64,000 nucleotides of DNA. Source: Dyella choica. GTDB lineage: Bacteria > Pseudomonadota > Gammaproteobacteria > Xanthomonadales > Rhodanobacteraceae. Every line of letters begins with the position of its first letter. The stretch's first letter is position 1. Positions 1 to 8,469 of the stretch are shown piece by piece. The notes beneath the pieces are model-generated. The model saw only the letters and a program-made list of their open reading frames with translations. It had not been told where the DNA came from and ran no database searches. The DNA is taken from positions 124,001 through 188,000 of the forward strand of contig NZ_RYYV01000005.1 in assembly GCF_003977665.1 (NCBI RefSeq). The letters are read 5' to 3'. The position numbers and the translations under genes were made by a program.

Positions 1-92
1 TCAGACTTGACGCTAGGTGAAGCGCCTTGCGCGGAAGCTGCCGCGCCAAGCAGAGTGGCCGCTGCAAGCCATAATTGGCGCGATACGCCCAT
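1..92 (-). CDS. Exported protein, N-terminal fragment (cut by window edge)
   Basis: Only the first 30 codons lie in the window. The ATG at 92 is preceded by a strong ribosome binding site (GGAGGAG, 5-6 bases upstream). The peptide begins MGVSRQLWLAAATLLGAAAS followed by AQGASPSV, a typical signal peptide with a hydrophobic core and a likely cleavage near ASAQGA. It is co-directional with, and directly downstream of, the trehalase gene, about 70 bases away, so it is probably the next gene of the sugar-utilisation locus, perhaps another periplasmic enzyme. The function cannot be read from this fragment. Confidence 0.6.
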   Translation of the reverse strand, partial: MGVSRQLWLAAATLLGAAASAQGASPSVKS

Positions 93-161
93 AATCTCCT
101 CCGATAAGCGTGGCGAAGGTTGGAAACGGACTCCAACCTCGTGATGAACGCGTGCGGGAAA

Positions 162-1832
162 TTACGGCACGGCAGCCTTGGTCTTCGTGCCGGTCAAGAT
201 ATCTTTCATCATGAGGTACACCCCGTTGGTCCAGCCAAAGCCGATCACGTTGGTGGTGTAGCCAGTACTGACCTTCACATCCGCGTTGCCACTGGCCATG
301 TTGTATTTCTCGCGGATGGTGCCGTCGGCCGCCAGGCTGCGGTCGATGGTGGCGCTGAACTTGGCGGCGATGCGGTGCGCGTCGTCATGGAAGCCGTAGG
401 CATCCAGGCCAGCCACGGCGAGCCAGTTGGTCGGCGCCCAGCCGAAGGGCGCATTCCATTGCGCGCCGCTGGGCCGTTGGTCCATCGCCAGGCCGCCGGG
501 CAATTCGAAGGTGGAAAGCTTGCCGCGAACGGCGGCGCCCTGCTGCGGCGAGGCCGCGCCGGCCCACAGCGGGTAGAAGGTGGTGAGATAAGGCGCATCG
601 GACGGCTTGCCCGCAATGAAGTCGTAATCGCGATACATGCCGAACTCCGGGCGCCACAGGTATTTGTCGATCGCTTGCTTGCGCTCGGCGGCAGCTTGTG
701 CCCAGCGCTTCGCGTCATCGGCCTTGCCGAGCTGCTGCGCAAAATCGTGCAGGTCCATCTCATAGCGATAGAGCAGGCTGTTCAAGCTCACGTCGGCGTA
801 GTGATGGGTGGAGCCTCCGAACGGACCGTAGTGGAAATTGGTATCGAAGCCGGATTCGCGCATCGCCCGATCACCGTGGTAGTAGTCGGCTGTCAGGCGA
901 TAGCCGCCCAGCCAATTGCCGGCGCAGACCTTGGAGGCGAGCACGTCGCAGCTTTCGGTTTTCAGGCGTTCGGCCTCGGCGGCATCCGGATGCCGGCTAG
1001 CCTTGATCAGATAGCCCGGGTTATCGGTGGGGTGCGCAATCAGCCACTTGATCACGCCGTTGTAGAATTCGCTGTCCTGGGCTTCCAGTACCGGCCCGCT
1101 GCCGAAGTCGTAGTAGCGAGCCAGGCCGGTGTTGCCGGCCAGATGCTCCGGCCGTGTCCAGATGTCATGATTGCGCACCGCCAACGGATAGGCTTTTTCC
1201 AGCCACGCGCGTTTCTCGCCGGTACCGGGGAAGCTGGCTGGATCATTGAGCACCGACACCATCATTTGGGTCAGGAACGGCGGTTGCGAACGACTGAGGT
1301 AATAGCTGCGGTTCGCGTTCAATACGCCGCCGTAGTACTGCACCTCGAACAGCGCGTTGTCGACCATATTGCGGGCCAGTTCGTTGCGATGGTCGGCCAC
1401 CAGGCCCAGCAGGATGAAGTAGCTGTCCCAACCGTACATCTCGTTGAAGAAGCCGCCAGGTACCACGTAGGGATGCGGTAGATAGAGCAGGCCCTGCACG
1501 GGCAGCTTGGTCGCGTCGATGTCACCTAGCTGCTCGATACTGCGCGGCAGGGTGTGCACGTCGATATTGCAGCGCCTCTGGGCTTGCAAAAGATCTTGTG
1601 GTGCGGTGAATTTCGCCGGGACGTAGAGTACCGGACGGGCTCTTATCTTCGGATCGAGCAGCGATTTGCACTCGTCCTGGGAGCGCGTAAGCGTGCCCCA
1701 GGCTTTGTCGATGTAGGCGCGAGTCTTGGCCGGGTCGGGCTGGGCGGCGGAGGCGGTCGCGACCAGCGCCGAGGACAGCAGCAGCGCGAAAATTCCGCAC
1801 TTGATGAAGTTGCGGCGGTAGGAGTTTTTCAT
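162..1832 (-). CDS. treA: Periplasmic trehalase, GH37
   Basis: Hydrolyses alpha,alpha-trehalose to two glucose molecules. The 556-residue product has a signal peptide (hydrophobic stretch at about residues 12-30, likely cut near ASAAQ). Trehalase signature 1 is seen as PGGFFNEMYGWDSYF (residues 125-139) and signature 2 as QWNAPFGWAPTNW (458-470). The segment ESGFD around residue 330 matches the place of the general-acid aspartate in the family, and REKYN near 508 matches the conserved EKY segment near the base. Signature 1 reads GGFFNE where GGRFxE is usual. The length fits bacterial periplasmic trehalases (about 550-560). It lies 230 bases downstream of the exported GH65 gene on the same strand, separated by a palindromic repeat. 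Strictly trehalose-specific activity is the family expectation, not proven here. Confidence 0.92.
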   Translation of the reverse strand: MKNSYRRNFIKCGIFALLLSSALVATASAAQPDPAKTRAYIDKAWGTLTRSQDECKSLLDPKIRARPVLYVPAKFTAPQDLLQAQRRCNIDVHTLPRSIEQLGDIDATKLPVQGLLYLPHPYVVPGGFFNEMYGWDSYFILLGLVADHRNELARNMVDNALFEVQYYGGVLNANRSYYLSRSQPPFLTQMMVSVLNDPASFPGTGEKRAWLEKAYPLAVRNHDIWTRPEHLAGNTGLARYYDFGSGPVLEAQDSEFYNGVIKWLIAHPTDNPGYLIKASRHPDAAEAERLKTESCDVLASKVCAGNWLGGYRLTADYYHGDRAMRESGFDTNFHYGPFGGSTHHYADVSLNSLLYRYEMDLHDFAQQLGKADDAKRWAQAAAERKQAIDKYLWRPEFGMYRDYDFIAGKPSDAPYLTTFYPLWAGAASPQQGAAVRGKLSTFELPGGLAMDQRPSGAQWNAPFGWAPTNWLAVAGLDAYGFHDDAHRIAAKFSATIDRSLAADGTIREKYNMASGNADVKVSTGYTTNVIGFGWTNGVYLMMKDILTGTKTKAAVP

Positions 1833-2062
1833 GTGTATTCCCTATCCAATACGATCGACGTGGGGGGTAATCCAGCCCGCCAGGAGCCTTTCCGAGTCTC
1901 ATGGTCATTCCGGCGAAGGCCGGAATCCAGTCTCAATATGCGTCCGAAGGACACAACACCTCTTAGGTTGAGTGCTTCGCACCACGTATTTAAACTGGAT
2001 TCCGGCCTTCGCCGGAATGACGGTACTGCAAGATCGAGGTTCGTTGGCATAGGCGGGCGCCG
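1833..2062. other. Intergenic gap holding a repeat element
   Basis: No gene is seen between the trehalase and the exported GH65 gene. Most of the gap is a palindromic repeat (1905-2020). Confidence 0.6.
1905..2020. repeat. Intergenic palindromic repeat, family A, copy 1
   Basis: Outer arms TCATTCCGGCGAAGGCCGGA (from 1905) and its reverse complement ending at 2020 flank a centre with its own small hairpin (GTGCTTCGCAC). Each outer arm is also a local hairpin (CCGGC-GAAG-GCCGG). The same layout occurs at 49953-50070 and, with changed arms, at 24201-24278. This resembles REP doublets or REPIN-type elements. No coding capacity. Confidence 0.8.
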
Positions 2063-4309
2063 TTATAAAGCCTTGCGCACCAATGTGGCTTTCCCTTGTA
2101 CGTCCCGCTTCACCGTTATGTCGTACTGCTTGCCCTGAAAACTCACGCGCTTGAGCGTCAGCGAATTCCAGTCCGGCGGCAGGGTTGGCGAGTAGGCGGC
2201 ATCCAAGCCCTTGTCATCGATGCGCAGCCCGGTGAGTCCGTAGATCATGCTTTGCAGGAAGCCCGCCGAGGTGGCGAGGATGTAGCCTGCGTTGTTTGCC
2301 ACGGTTTCGGTGCGCACGTTGAACGGCGGCTTCAGGAAGCCGACCCGATTGCGCTCGATCCAGTCACCCGCGGATCTTGCATCGCCAAGCTCGGAAGCGC
2401 CAACGGCAAGCATCACCATCATCATCTCGTTCGGATCGTCGCCGTGTACCTTCAGTTCGTGCAGTTGGAACTCGAAATCATGGCGGCGCACGGTCTGCGA
2501 CATCGGCAAATCGAGGTTCGGGTACATCAGCCAGGCCAGCGACGAGCCCATCCAGGTGATCTTGTCATGCGGGACGGATGCGTCGAAATCCAGATGACGC
2601 TGTTCCTGGTCGAGGAACGGGATGTACATCTTGGCGGCGATCGTCGACCACTCGGGATCGGCCGGCTCGTCGACTTTTTTTGCCGCTTCGATGGCGATCT
2701 GCAGTGCTTTGCGCGCGGCGGCGTTGGTGAAGGAATCATTGGGTACGTCGTCGTACGCTTCGTCGGGCGAAGTGACGTGCATGATTTCGTAGCGATCCGC
2801 TGCCTTGTTGTAAGTGACGCGGCTGGCCCAGAATTGGGCGACCTCACGGATCACGGGCCAGCCGTATTGCTTTAGCCAGGCGTCATCGCCGCTGGCGAGG
2901 TAGTACTGCCATTGCGCGATCGAGATATCGGCATTGACATGGATCTCGCGGTACACGCCATAAGCGAAGTGCGGGGTGTTGTCCACGCCGGTCTGCGGAT
3001 CGGATTCCCATGGATACATCGTGCCCTTCGCGCCGTACCGGATAGCCCGTTCGCGCGCGGGCTGCATGGTGCGGTGGCGAAACATCACGATCGGCTTGGC
3101 GCGCTCGGGGTGCAGCAACAGCAGCGCAGGAAAGACCCAGGAGTCGCTGTCCCAGAAGGCGTGGCCGGCGTAGTTCGGCGTCAATGCGCAGGCGCCCATC
3201 GGCCAGGCGGTGCCGACGGTGCTGTTGGAGAGCAGGTAATACAGATCGGAGTGCACGGCTTTCTGTACGGCCGGGTTGCCGTCTATCACGATGTCCGACT
3301 TCCACAATTCATGCCACGCTGCCTGGTGTCTGGCGAGCAGGCTGTCGAAGCCGGTCTTGCGAGCTTGGCTTGCGAGCGCGACGTCGGCCTTGGCATCGCC
3401 GCCCCAGTCCTGGCGCGAGGCGGCAAGATACTTGGTGAAGGTATAGGTCATGCCTTGCTTGACCTTGGCCGTGATGTGCAGGGAGAGCAGCTCGGAAGTC
3501 TGGTCGAGCTTCACGCTCTGGATGGCCAGCGATTCCGGCAGTTCGATCGCCGCCGCCTCGGCCATGTTCAAGCCTTGCTTGGCGCGGCCGTCGAGCCACA
3601 ACGTCATTTGCTTGGTGTCGCCATCGCTAGACAGAACGGCTGTATAGCCGGGATACCACACGGCGGCACGATCGGGTGTCGGCACCGGCTTGTTGTCGAG
3701 ATTCTGGCCGCTCGCGATCACGCCGGCGATCATCTGGTCGCCGCTCATGCTGCCGATCGGAAAGCGCGGCTGATGCTCGGTCCACAGGCGGATCGGAAAG
3801 CTGAGTTCCACGTTGCCGTCGAAATGCGGCGTGATGGTGAACCGCGTGGCGGCCAGATGCGTATCGGCCTGGCTGACGAAGGTGGTGACCTTCACGTCGG
3901 TGGACTTGTTCGCATACTCGAAGCGATAGCCCGTCGTGAGCGTGCCGTCGTACATGTCGAGCGTTTGCGCGTAGCCCGCGAAGATTTTCTTGTCCAGGCG
4001 CGTGGCATTGATCCAGCCACCGCCCGGGTTGTAGTCGATCTCGCTCCAGCCCGGAATGGCTGCAGGCCGCGAAATGTCCCGCTGGTCGTAGTCCATGAAC
4101 GCGACCATGTACGCGCGGGCGGGCTCGGTGCCGCGTGGCGAGGTCATGGTCGAGAAATAGCCGTTGGCCAGGTAGCCGGGGAAGTAGTTGCCGAAGTTGT
4201 CGGAGGACGCCGTAAGCACAAAGCTCGGGTCTGTGGCCGCGTAGGATGTGGAAGCGCCCGCGATGGCGGCGAGGAGCAGACCGGACAGGCGCAGGTGGCG
4301 AAAACTCAT
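2063..4309 (-). CDS. Exported GH65-family glycoside hydrolase (alpha-glucobiose or trehalose hydrolase candidate)
   Basis: The 748-residue protein has a signal peptide (residues 1-24, cleavage near SYA-A), so it acts in the periplasm or outside. The (alpha/alpha)6 catalytic region carries GHAFWDSDSW (382-391), the counterpart of the GHxFWD sugar-binding motif of GH65, and HVTSPDEAYDDVPND (511-525) where GH65 phosphorylases carry GPDEYxxxxDNxxYTN. Glu517 is the likely general acid. The GPDEY context is altered, and an exported protein would meet little phosphate ester metabolism, so hydrolysis rather than phosphorolysis is inferred, as in acid trehalases and bacterial GH65 kojibiose hydrolases. 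It follows the MFS gene by 43 bases in the same direction and precedes trehalase. The exact disaccharide is unknown; trehalose, kojibiose and nigerose are all possible. Confidence 0.8.
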   Translation of the reverse strand: MSFRHLRLSGLLLAAIAGASTSYAATDPSFVLTASSDNFGNYFPGYLANGYFSTMTSPRGTEPARAYMVAFMDYDQRDISRPAAIPGWSEIDYNPGGGWINATRLDKKIFAGYAQTLDMYDGTLTTGYRFEYANKSTDVKVTTFVSQADTHLAATRFTITPHFDGNVELSFPIRLWTEHQPRFPIGSMSGDQMIAGVIASGQNLDNKPVPTPDRAAVWYPGYTAVLSSDGDTKQMTLWLDGRAKQGLNMAEAAAIELPESLAIQSVKLDQTSELLSLHITAKVKQGMTYTFTKYLAASRQDWGGDAKADVALASQARKTGFDSLLARHQAAWHELWKSDIVIDGNPAVQKAVHSDLYYLLSNSTVGTAWPMGACALTPNYAGHAFWDSDSWVFPALLLLHPERAKPIVMFRHRTMQPARERAIRYGAKGTMYPWESDPQTGVDNTPHFAYGVYREIHVNADISIAQWQYYLASGDDAWLKQYGWPVIREVAQFWASRVTYNKAADRYEIMHVTSPDEAYDDVPNDSFTNAAARKALQIAIEAAKKVDEPADPEWSTIAAKMYIPFLDQEQRHLDFDASVPHDKITWMGSSLAWLMYPNLDLPMSQTVRRHDFEFQLHELKVHGDDPNEMMMVMLAVGASELGDARSAGDWIERNRVGFLKPPFNVRTETVANNAGYILATSAGFLQSMIYGLTGLRIDDKGLDAAYSPTLPPDWNSLTLKRVSFQGKQYDITVKRDVQGKATLVRKAL

Positions 4310-4352
4310 GGAAACTCCAGCGGTAGTTCTTGATGCCCCCTGACGGAAAGCG

Positions 4353-5642
4353 CTATTTGACGGCCAGGGTGATGCTTGCCGCGGCGCTGCCGGCGCGATC
4401 GGTTTCGCGCTTGAAGAAAAACAGTGTGACCAGGATCAGCAGCATCGGCACCAGCGAGAAGTAGAACGCATGGATGCCGTCGAAACGCGAAAACACGATC
4501 GCCGTGATGCGCGAGCCCAGCGTGCCGCCGAGGGCCGAGAAGATTACGATGAGGCCGGTCATCGCCGCGTGGGATGGCTTGGGCAGCGAGCTGAGCGCCA
4601 CCGAGTTGATTACCGGGTAGATCGGCGCCATCAGTACGCCGATCAAGGGAATCAGGTAGGCCGCGATCGGTGCGTTCAGCCAGCCCACGTCGGCACGCGC
4701 TACCACGCCATGGGCCAGGGGCAGGGTGAGGGTAACCAGTAAACCCATCCCCAGCACGCAAATGTTCAATAGCGCATACCATTGCATGCGCCGCAGCAGT
4801 TGGCCGGCGACGATGCGGCCCACTGCCGAAGCGCCGGCGAGGATGGTCGCAACCTGGATGCTCATCGCATTGGGCAGCTTCAGGATCTCGTTGTTGAAGG
4901 TCGGCAGCCAGGTACTGAAGCTCTGCTCGATCAGCACATACAGAAACGCGGAAGCGAGGAACACGTAAACTAGCGGACGCAGGAACAGATGAAGCATTTC
5001 CGCCAGCGACCCGCGCATGCTCTTGGTTTCTTCGGTGCGTGCGGCCGACTCGTCCAGCCGCGACGTGGCCAGCAGAGTGATCACCAGCACGCAGAGCAGC
5101 GCCAGTATCCAGTAGACATTCAACCAGGATGGATTGGCCGGCCTGTCGCGATCGACGAAAGCGCTGAACAGCCAGCCGGCGAGCAGCACGCCGATCATGA
5201 ACAGCCCTTCGATGGTATTGGTGAGCCGGCCATGCTCGTTGCGGTTGTCGGTCAGCAGGCCGATGGACGAATACACTGCCACCTTGGTCAACGCGAACGA
5301 CACGCCCACGCAGGTGAACAACAGCTCGGTGGTGCGGAAGCCGGGATACAGCGGCATCAGCACACAGGCGCCGGCAACGATGCCGAGTGCGATCATCATC
5401 GCGCGCCGATAGCCAAGTAGAGGAAGGAACGATGCGACCAGGAAGGACGTGACGGCGATCGGCAGGTCCTTGAACAGTTCCAGCAAGCTCGCCTGCGGCT
5501 TGTCGACGCCGAAGGTAGAGATCGATTGCAGAATGACCGTGCCTACGCTGTTGAGCAGGATCGCGAACACCATATAGATCAGGGCGAGTGCGGCAATCAT
5601 GCGGAATCGGTTCATGGCGACCTGCCTGGTGATCCATTGCAT
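4353..5642 (-). CDS. MFS sugar transporter
   Basis: Inner-membrane permease of the major facilitator superfamily with about twelve hydrophobic segments. The loop between helices 2 and 3 reads GYRRAMM, a weak form of the MFS motif. The start is uncertain: a GTG at 5663, ATG at 5642 (MQWITRQV, with GAGGGGG about 12 bases upstream) and ATG at 5615 (MNRFRM) are all in frame. Its position between a TonB-dependent receptor and two exported glycosidases suggests it imports glucose or an intact disaccharide released in the periplasm. The substrate cannot be read from the sequence. Confidence 0.82.
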   Translation of the reverse strand: MQWITRQVAMNRFRMIAALALIYMVFAILLNSVGTVILQSISTFGVDKPQASLLELFKDLPIAVTSFLVASFLPLLGYRRAMMIALGIVAGACVLMPLYPGFRTTELLFTCVGVSFALTKVAVYSSIGLLTDNRNEHGRLTNTIEGLFMIGVLLAGWLFSAFVDRDRPANPSWLNVYWILALLCVLVITLLATSRLDESAARTEETKSMRGSLAEMLHLFLRPLVYVFLASAFLYVLIEQSFSTWLPTFNNEILKLPNAMSIQVATILAGASAVGRIVAGQLLRRMQWYALLNICVLGMGLLVTLTLPLAHGVVARADVGWLNAPIAAYLIPLIGVLMAPIYPVINSVALSSLPKPSHAAMTGLIVIFSALGGTLGSRITAIVFSRFDGIHAFYFSLVPMLLILVTLFFFKRETDRAGSAAASITLAVK

Positions 5643-5755
5643 GGCGAAATAAAACCCCCTCACCGGCCGTAGTCACCGCAGCAGCGCAAGGTCCTTTGGA
5701 CTAGCCGCGACGGCGACAGACAGTCGAACTCTACAACGTGTCATGGAAGGAAAGT

Positions 5756-5785
5756 CCATGGCCGGAGAGTAACGCCCGGCCATGG
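5756..5785. repeat. Perfect 10-bp inverted repeat between receptor and MFS genes
   Basis: CCATGGCCGG (5756-5765) and its exact reverse complement (5776-5785) flank a 10-base loop. No clear T-run follows on either strand, so a Rho-independent terminator is not certain. It may be a processing or attenuation hairpin between the receptor gene (upstream) and the MFS gene. A second GC-rich hairpin (CCCCCTCC ... GGAGGGGG) lies at about 5822-5846. Confidence 0.5.
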
Positions 5786-5854
5786 GTGCCCAAGGGAGGG
5801 GAGGGCGGCTAACCACCAAAACCCCCTCCCCGCAGGGAGGAGGGGGGACGCGTA

Positions 5855-8410
5855 TCAGAAGTTGTATTTGATCTGACCCTGTATCTCGCGGCCTTCGATC
5901 GAGCGGGCCAGGATCACGCCGCCGGAGCTGGCAAAGCCGAACAGGCGGGCATTGCCTTCGGTGATGCCGATCTGATTGGTCAGGTTGGTTCCCTGCACGC
6001 TATACACCCAGTGCTGGCCCACGTTCGCCTGCACGCCGAAGCCCAGGTCGTAGTAGTTGCCCAGTGGCTGCTGCTGGATCAGGTCGCCGTAGCGGTCGCC
6101 CACGTATTCATAAGTGAGCCAGGCTTTGACGCTGCCCCAACTGGTCGGCAAGGTGTACGAGGGCGTCAGGCGGAACTGGAACTTCGGCTGGCGTTGCAAC
6201 TGCATGCCGTTGATGCTGGTGCAGGCGTTGGCGCCGCTCTGCGTCTGATAAGAAAGGCAGCCAACGTAACGGTAGTAGTGGCCGTCCATCCAGTCGCCGG
6301 AGAAGGTGATCGCGGCATGTTCGATCGGCTTGACGGTGGTGGTGAAGTTCACGCCCTTGGTCTGCGAACCGTATACATAGGTCTGCTGTCCGGTATCGGT
6401 CGTGATGGTGTACGGCACGTTGTAGAACAGACGGCGGTAGGCGCTCACGTCGGCGTAAATCCAGTCGGCCTGGTACTTGAAGCCGACTTCGTAGTTCTTC
6501 ACCTTCTGCACCGGCGTATTGGGCAGGCCGCGCAGATCGTCGAAACCGGGGAAGTGCACGCCAAGGTTCGCGCGGATGTAGGCGCTCATGTTCGGGTTGA
6601 ACTCGTAGTTGGCGCCCAGTGTCCAGGACCTTTGCGTCTTCAGGTAATGGATGTACGACTCGCCGGGGACGAAGTATTGCGAGTTGTTGTTGTAGAGCGT
6701 GTACTGATTGTTATCCAGATCGCCCTTCGCCGTATTCTGCAGGCCGCCACTGGACTGCTGGCGCTCCACGCGGATGCCGCCGTCGATCAGCCAGTTGCCC
6801 ACCTTCCAGGTATCGGTGGCGAAGAACGCGGTGTTGAAGCCGTTCCAGCGCTCACGCAGGCCGAAGGTGGAAACGGCGCTGACGAAGCCTTGCGGATCGG
6901 TGAGATTCCAGGTGTTGGCGCCATTGCTCAGCGACACCACGACCGGGCTTGGATTGTTGATGGCCTGCAGCAGCATGTTGTTGCCCAGGTACCAGATGTC
7001 GTGGTCGTTATAGACCGCGCTGTAGTTGCCCAGCGTCAGCGTATTGCCTTCGAACAGCTCCTTGCTCACGTGAAATTCGTTGCTGATGGCATTGATCCGC
7101 TTGTGCACGTACCACAGGCCTTGCACCGTGACATTCTGGTTCATGTCCGCCGCCTGGCCGTTGGTCAGGGTGGCGGTGGCGGTGAGGCCGGCCGGCAGGC
7201 CATCGGTGGTTTCCTGCTGGGCAATGTAGTTGGCCAGCGTCGTGGGGTTGGCGCCGGTGCTGAAGAATGAAATGGTGTTCATCTGGCCGGCGGTGAAGCC
7301 CAGCTTGTCGGAGATGGTCCAGCCGTTGCCGAAATCCCAGTCGAAATTGGCGCCGAACAGGTGGATATCCGCACCACGGCCCTTGGCCAGATTCACGTCT
7401 TGGCCGCCCGGCGTGCAGCCGGGGGTGGAGCAGGGTACGGTTTCGATGAATTCACGCTGGTCGGCCTTGCTGCCAAACGTACCGGTAAGCGCATCGAAGC
7501 CCGGATAGTTGGAAAAGTTGCCCTTGCTCGCATTGAGCAGCGGCATGTCGGTGACGAACTGGTTGTGGTCCTTCAGCCAGCGCGCATAGAACATCAGCGA
7601 GCCGCTGTCCCAATCGCGCGTAAGCGTGGCGGTGAGCTGACCACCGTTGTCGGCCGGGAACTGCGGATTGCGCACGCCGTCCGAACGGCGCCAGAAACCG
7701 CCGATGCTGGCATACCAGTTGTTGGCGAGCTTGCCGCCCAGATAGCCGTCGAGGCGATACAGGCCTTCCGATCCGAAGGTTACGCCGATATCGCCGGAGG
7801 GCACGTCCGTGCCTTCGCGCAAGATGAAGTTGGCGGTCACGCCGGGCTGGCCGTTGCCGTACAGCACGGACGGGCCGCCCTGCACAATCTCGGCGCGGTC
7901 AATGGTGTCATCCAGGCGGAACATGGACGAGTTTTCCATGAACGACAGCGTAGCTTGGGGAAACAGCGGTGTGCCGTTGAGCTGGTAGGTGGCATACGGT
8001 GCATCGCCACCGCCCGGGAAACCGGCGACCTCGATGTTGGCACCGGTCTGGCCGCCGGAGGATTCCGGGTACACGCCGGGCGAATTCTTCAGCAGGTCCG
8101 CTGCGCTCTTGGGGTTGGCTTCTCTTATCTGTTGTGCGGTCATCGAGGTGATCGAATAGCTGGCGTCGATCTTCTTGATGCCCGCGGTTGACGCCGTGCC
8201 GGTCACCACCACTTCCTGCAGGGTTTGCGCATTCTTGGCATTGGCGGCCTGCTGAGCGCCGGGGCTGGCCTTGGCCGCGGTGGTCGTCGTGGGTGTCGCC
8301 GTCGAACTTTGCGCCTGGCCGTTGTCCTGCGCCAAGGCGGCGCCTGATATGAGCGTGGCGGTAATGGCTGCCGATAACGCTACCCGTGTGAATGGCTTGG
8401 TCTTCATCAA
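5855..8410 (-). CDS. TonB-dependent receptor of the sugar locus
   Basis: Outer-membrane active transporter of 851 residues, energised by TonB-ExbBD. The signal peptide covers about residues 1-28 (ends ISGAALAQ). A Q/T/A-rich linker leads to the plug domain, which opens with LQEVVVTGTAS, a TonB-box-like segment, and continues through the typical DLLKNSPGVYPESSGG and VLYGNGQPG segments. The C-terminal barrel ends in IKYNF, with the terminal aromatic residue usual for outer-membrane proteins. The gene sits 59 bases downstream of the phosphorylase-mutase fusion and ahead of the MFS and hydrolase genes. This matches the carbohydrate-utilisation loci known from Xanthomonads, so the ligand is probably an alpha-glucoside. 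The start at 8410 (MMKTKPF) could also be the second Met. Confidence 0.92.
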   Translation of the reverse strand: MMKTKPFTRVALSAAITATLISGAALAQDNGQAQSSTATPTTTTAAKASPGAQQAANAKNAQTLQEVVVTGTASTAGIKKIDASYSITSMTAQQIREANPKSAADLLKNSPGVYPESSGGQTGANIEVAGFPGGGDAPYATYQLNGTPLFPQATLSFMENSSMFRLDDTIDRAEIVQGGPSVLYGNGQPGVTANFILREGTDVPSGDIGVTFGSEGLYRLDGYLGGKLANNWYASIGGFWRRSDGVRNPQFPADNGGQLTATLTRDWDSGSLMFYARWLKDHNQFVTDMPLLNASKGNFSNYPGFDALTGTFGSKADQREFIETVPCSTPGCTPGGQDVNLAKGRGADIHLFGANFDWDFGNGWTISDKLGFTAGQMNTISFFSTGANPTTLANYIAQQETTDGLPAGLTATATLTNGQAADMNQNVTVQGLWYVHKRINAISNEFHVSKELFEGNTLTLGNYSAVYNDHDIWYLGNNMLLQAINNPSPVVVSLSNGANTWNLTDPQGFVSAVSTFGLRERWNGFNTAFFATDTWKVGNWLIDGGIRVERQQSSGGLQNTAKGDLDNNQYTLYNNNSQYFVPGESYIHYLKTQRSWTLGANYEFNPNMSAYIRANLGVHFPGFDDLRGLPNTPVQKVKNYEVGFKYQADWIYADVSAYRRLFYNVPYTITTDTGQQTYVYGSQTKGVNFTTTVKPIEHAAITFSGDWMDGHYYRYVGCLSYQTQSGANACTSINGMQLQRQPKFQFRLTPSYTLPTSWGSVKAWLTYEYVGDRYGDLIQQQPLGNYYDLGFGVQANVGQHWVYSVQGTNLTNQIGITEGNARLFGFASSGGVILARSIEGREIQGQIKYNF

Positions 8411-8469
8411 ACGTTCTCCCCAACAGTTTGTTTGTGATTCGGCGCGGCGTGACCGCGTCTGTTAGCCGC

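Noticed and set aside
120-1481. Long plus-strand frame opposite the trehalase gene
   Set aside because: It mirrors a gene with clear GH37 motifs, has no signal or domain of its own and arises from GC-rich codon bias.
2912-4333. Long plus-strand frame opposite the exported GH65 gene
   Set aside because: Antisense shadow; composition dominated by Gly/Arg/Ala/Val with no recognisable family.
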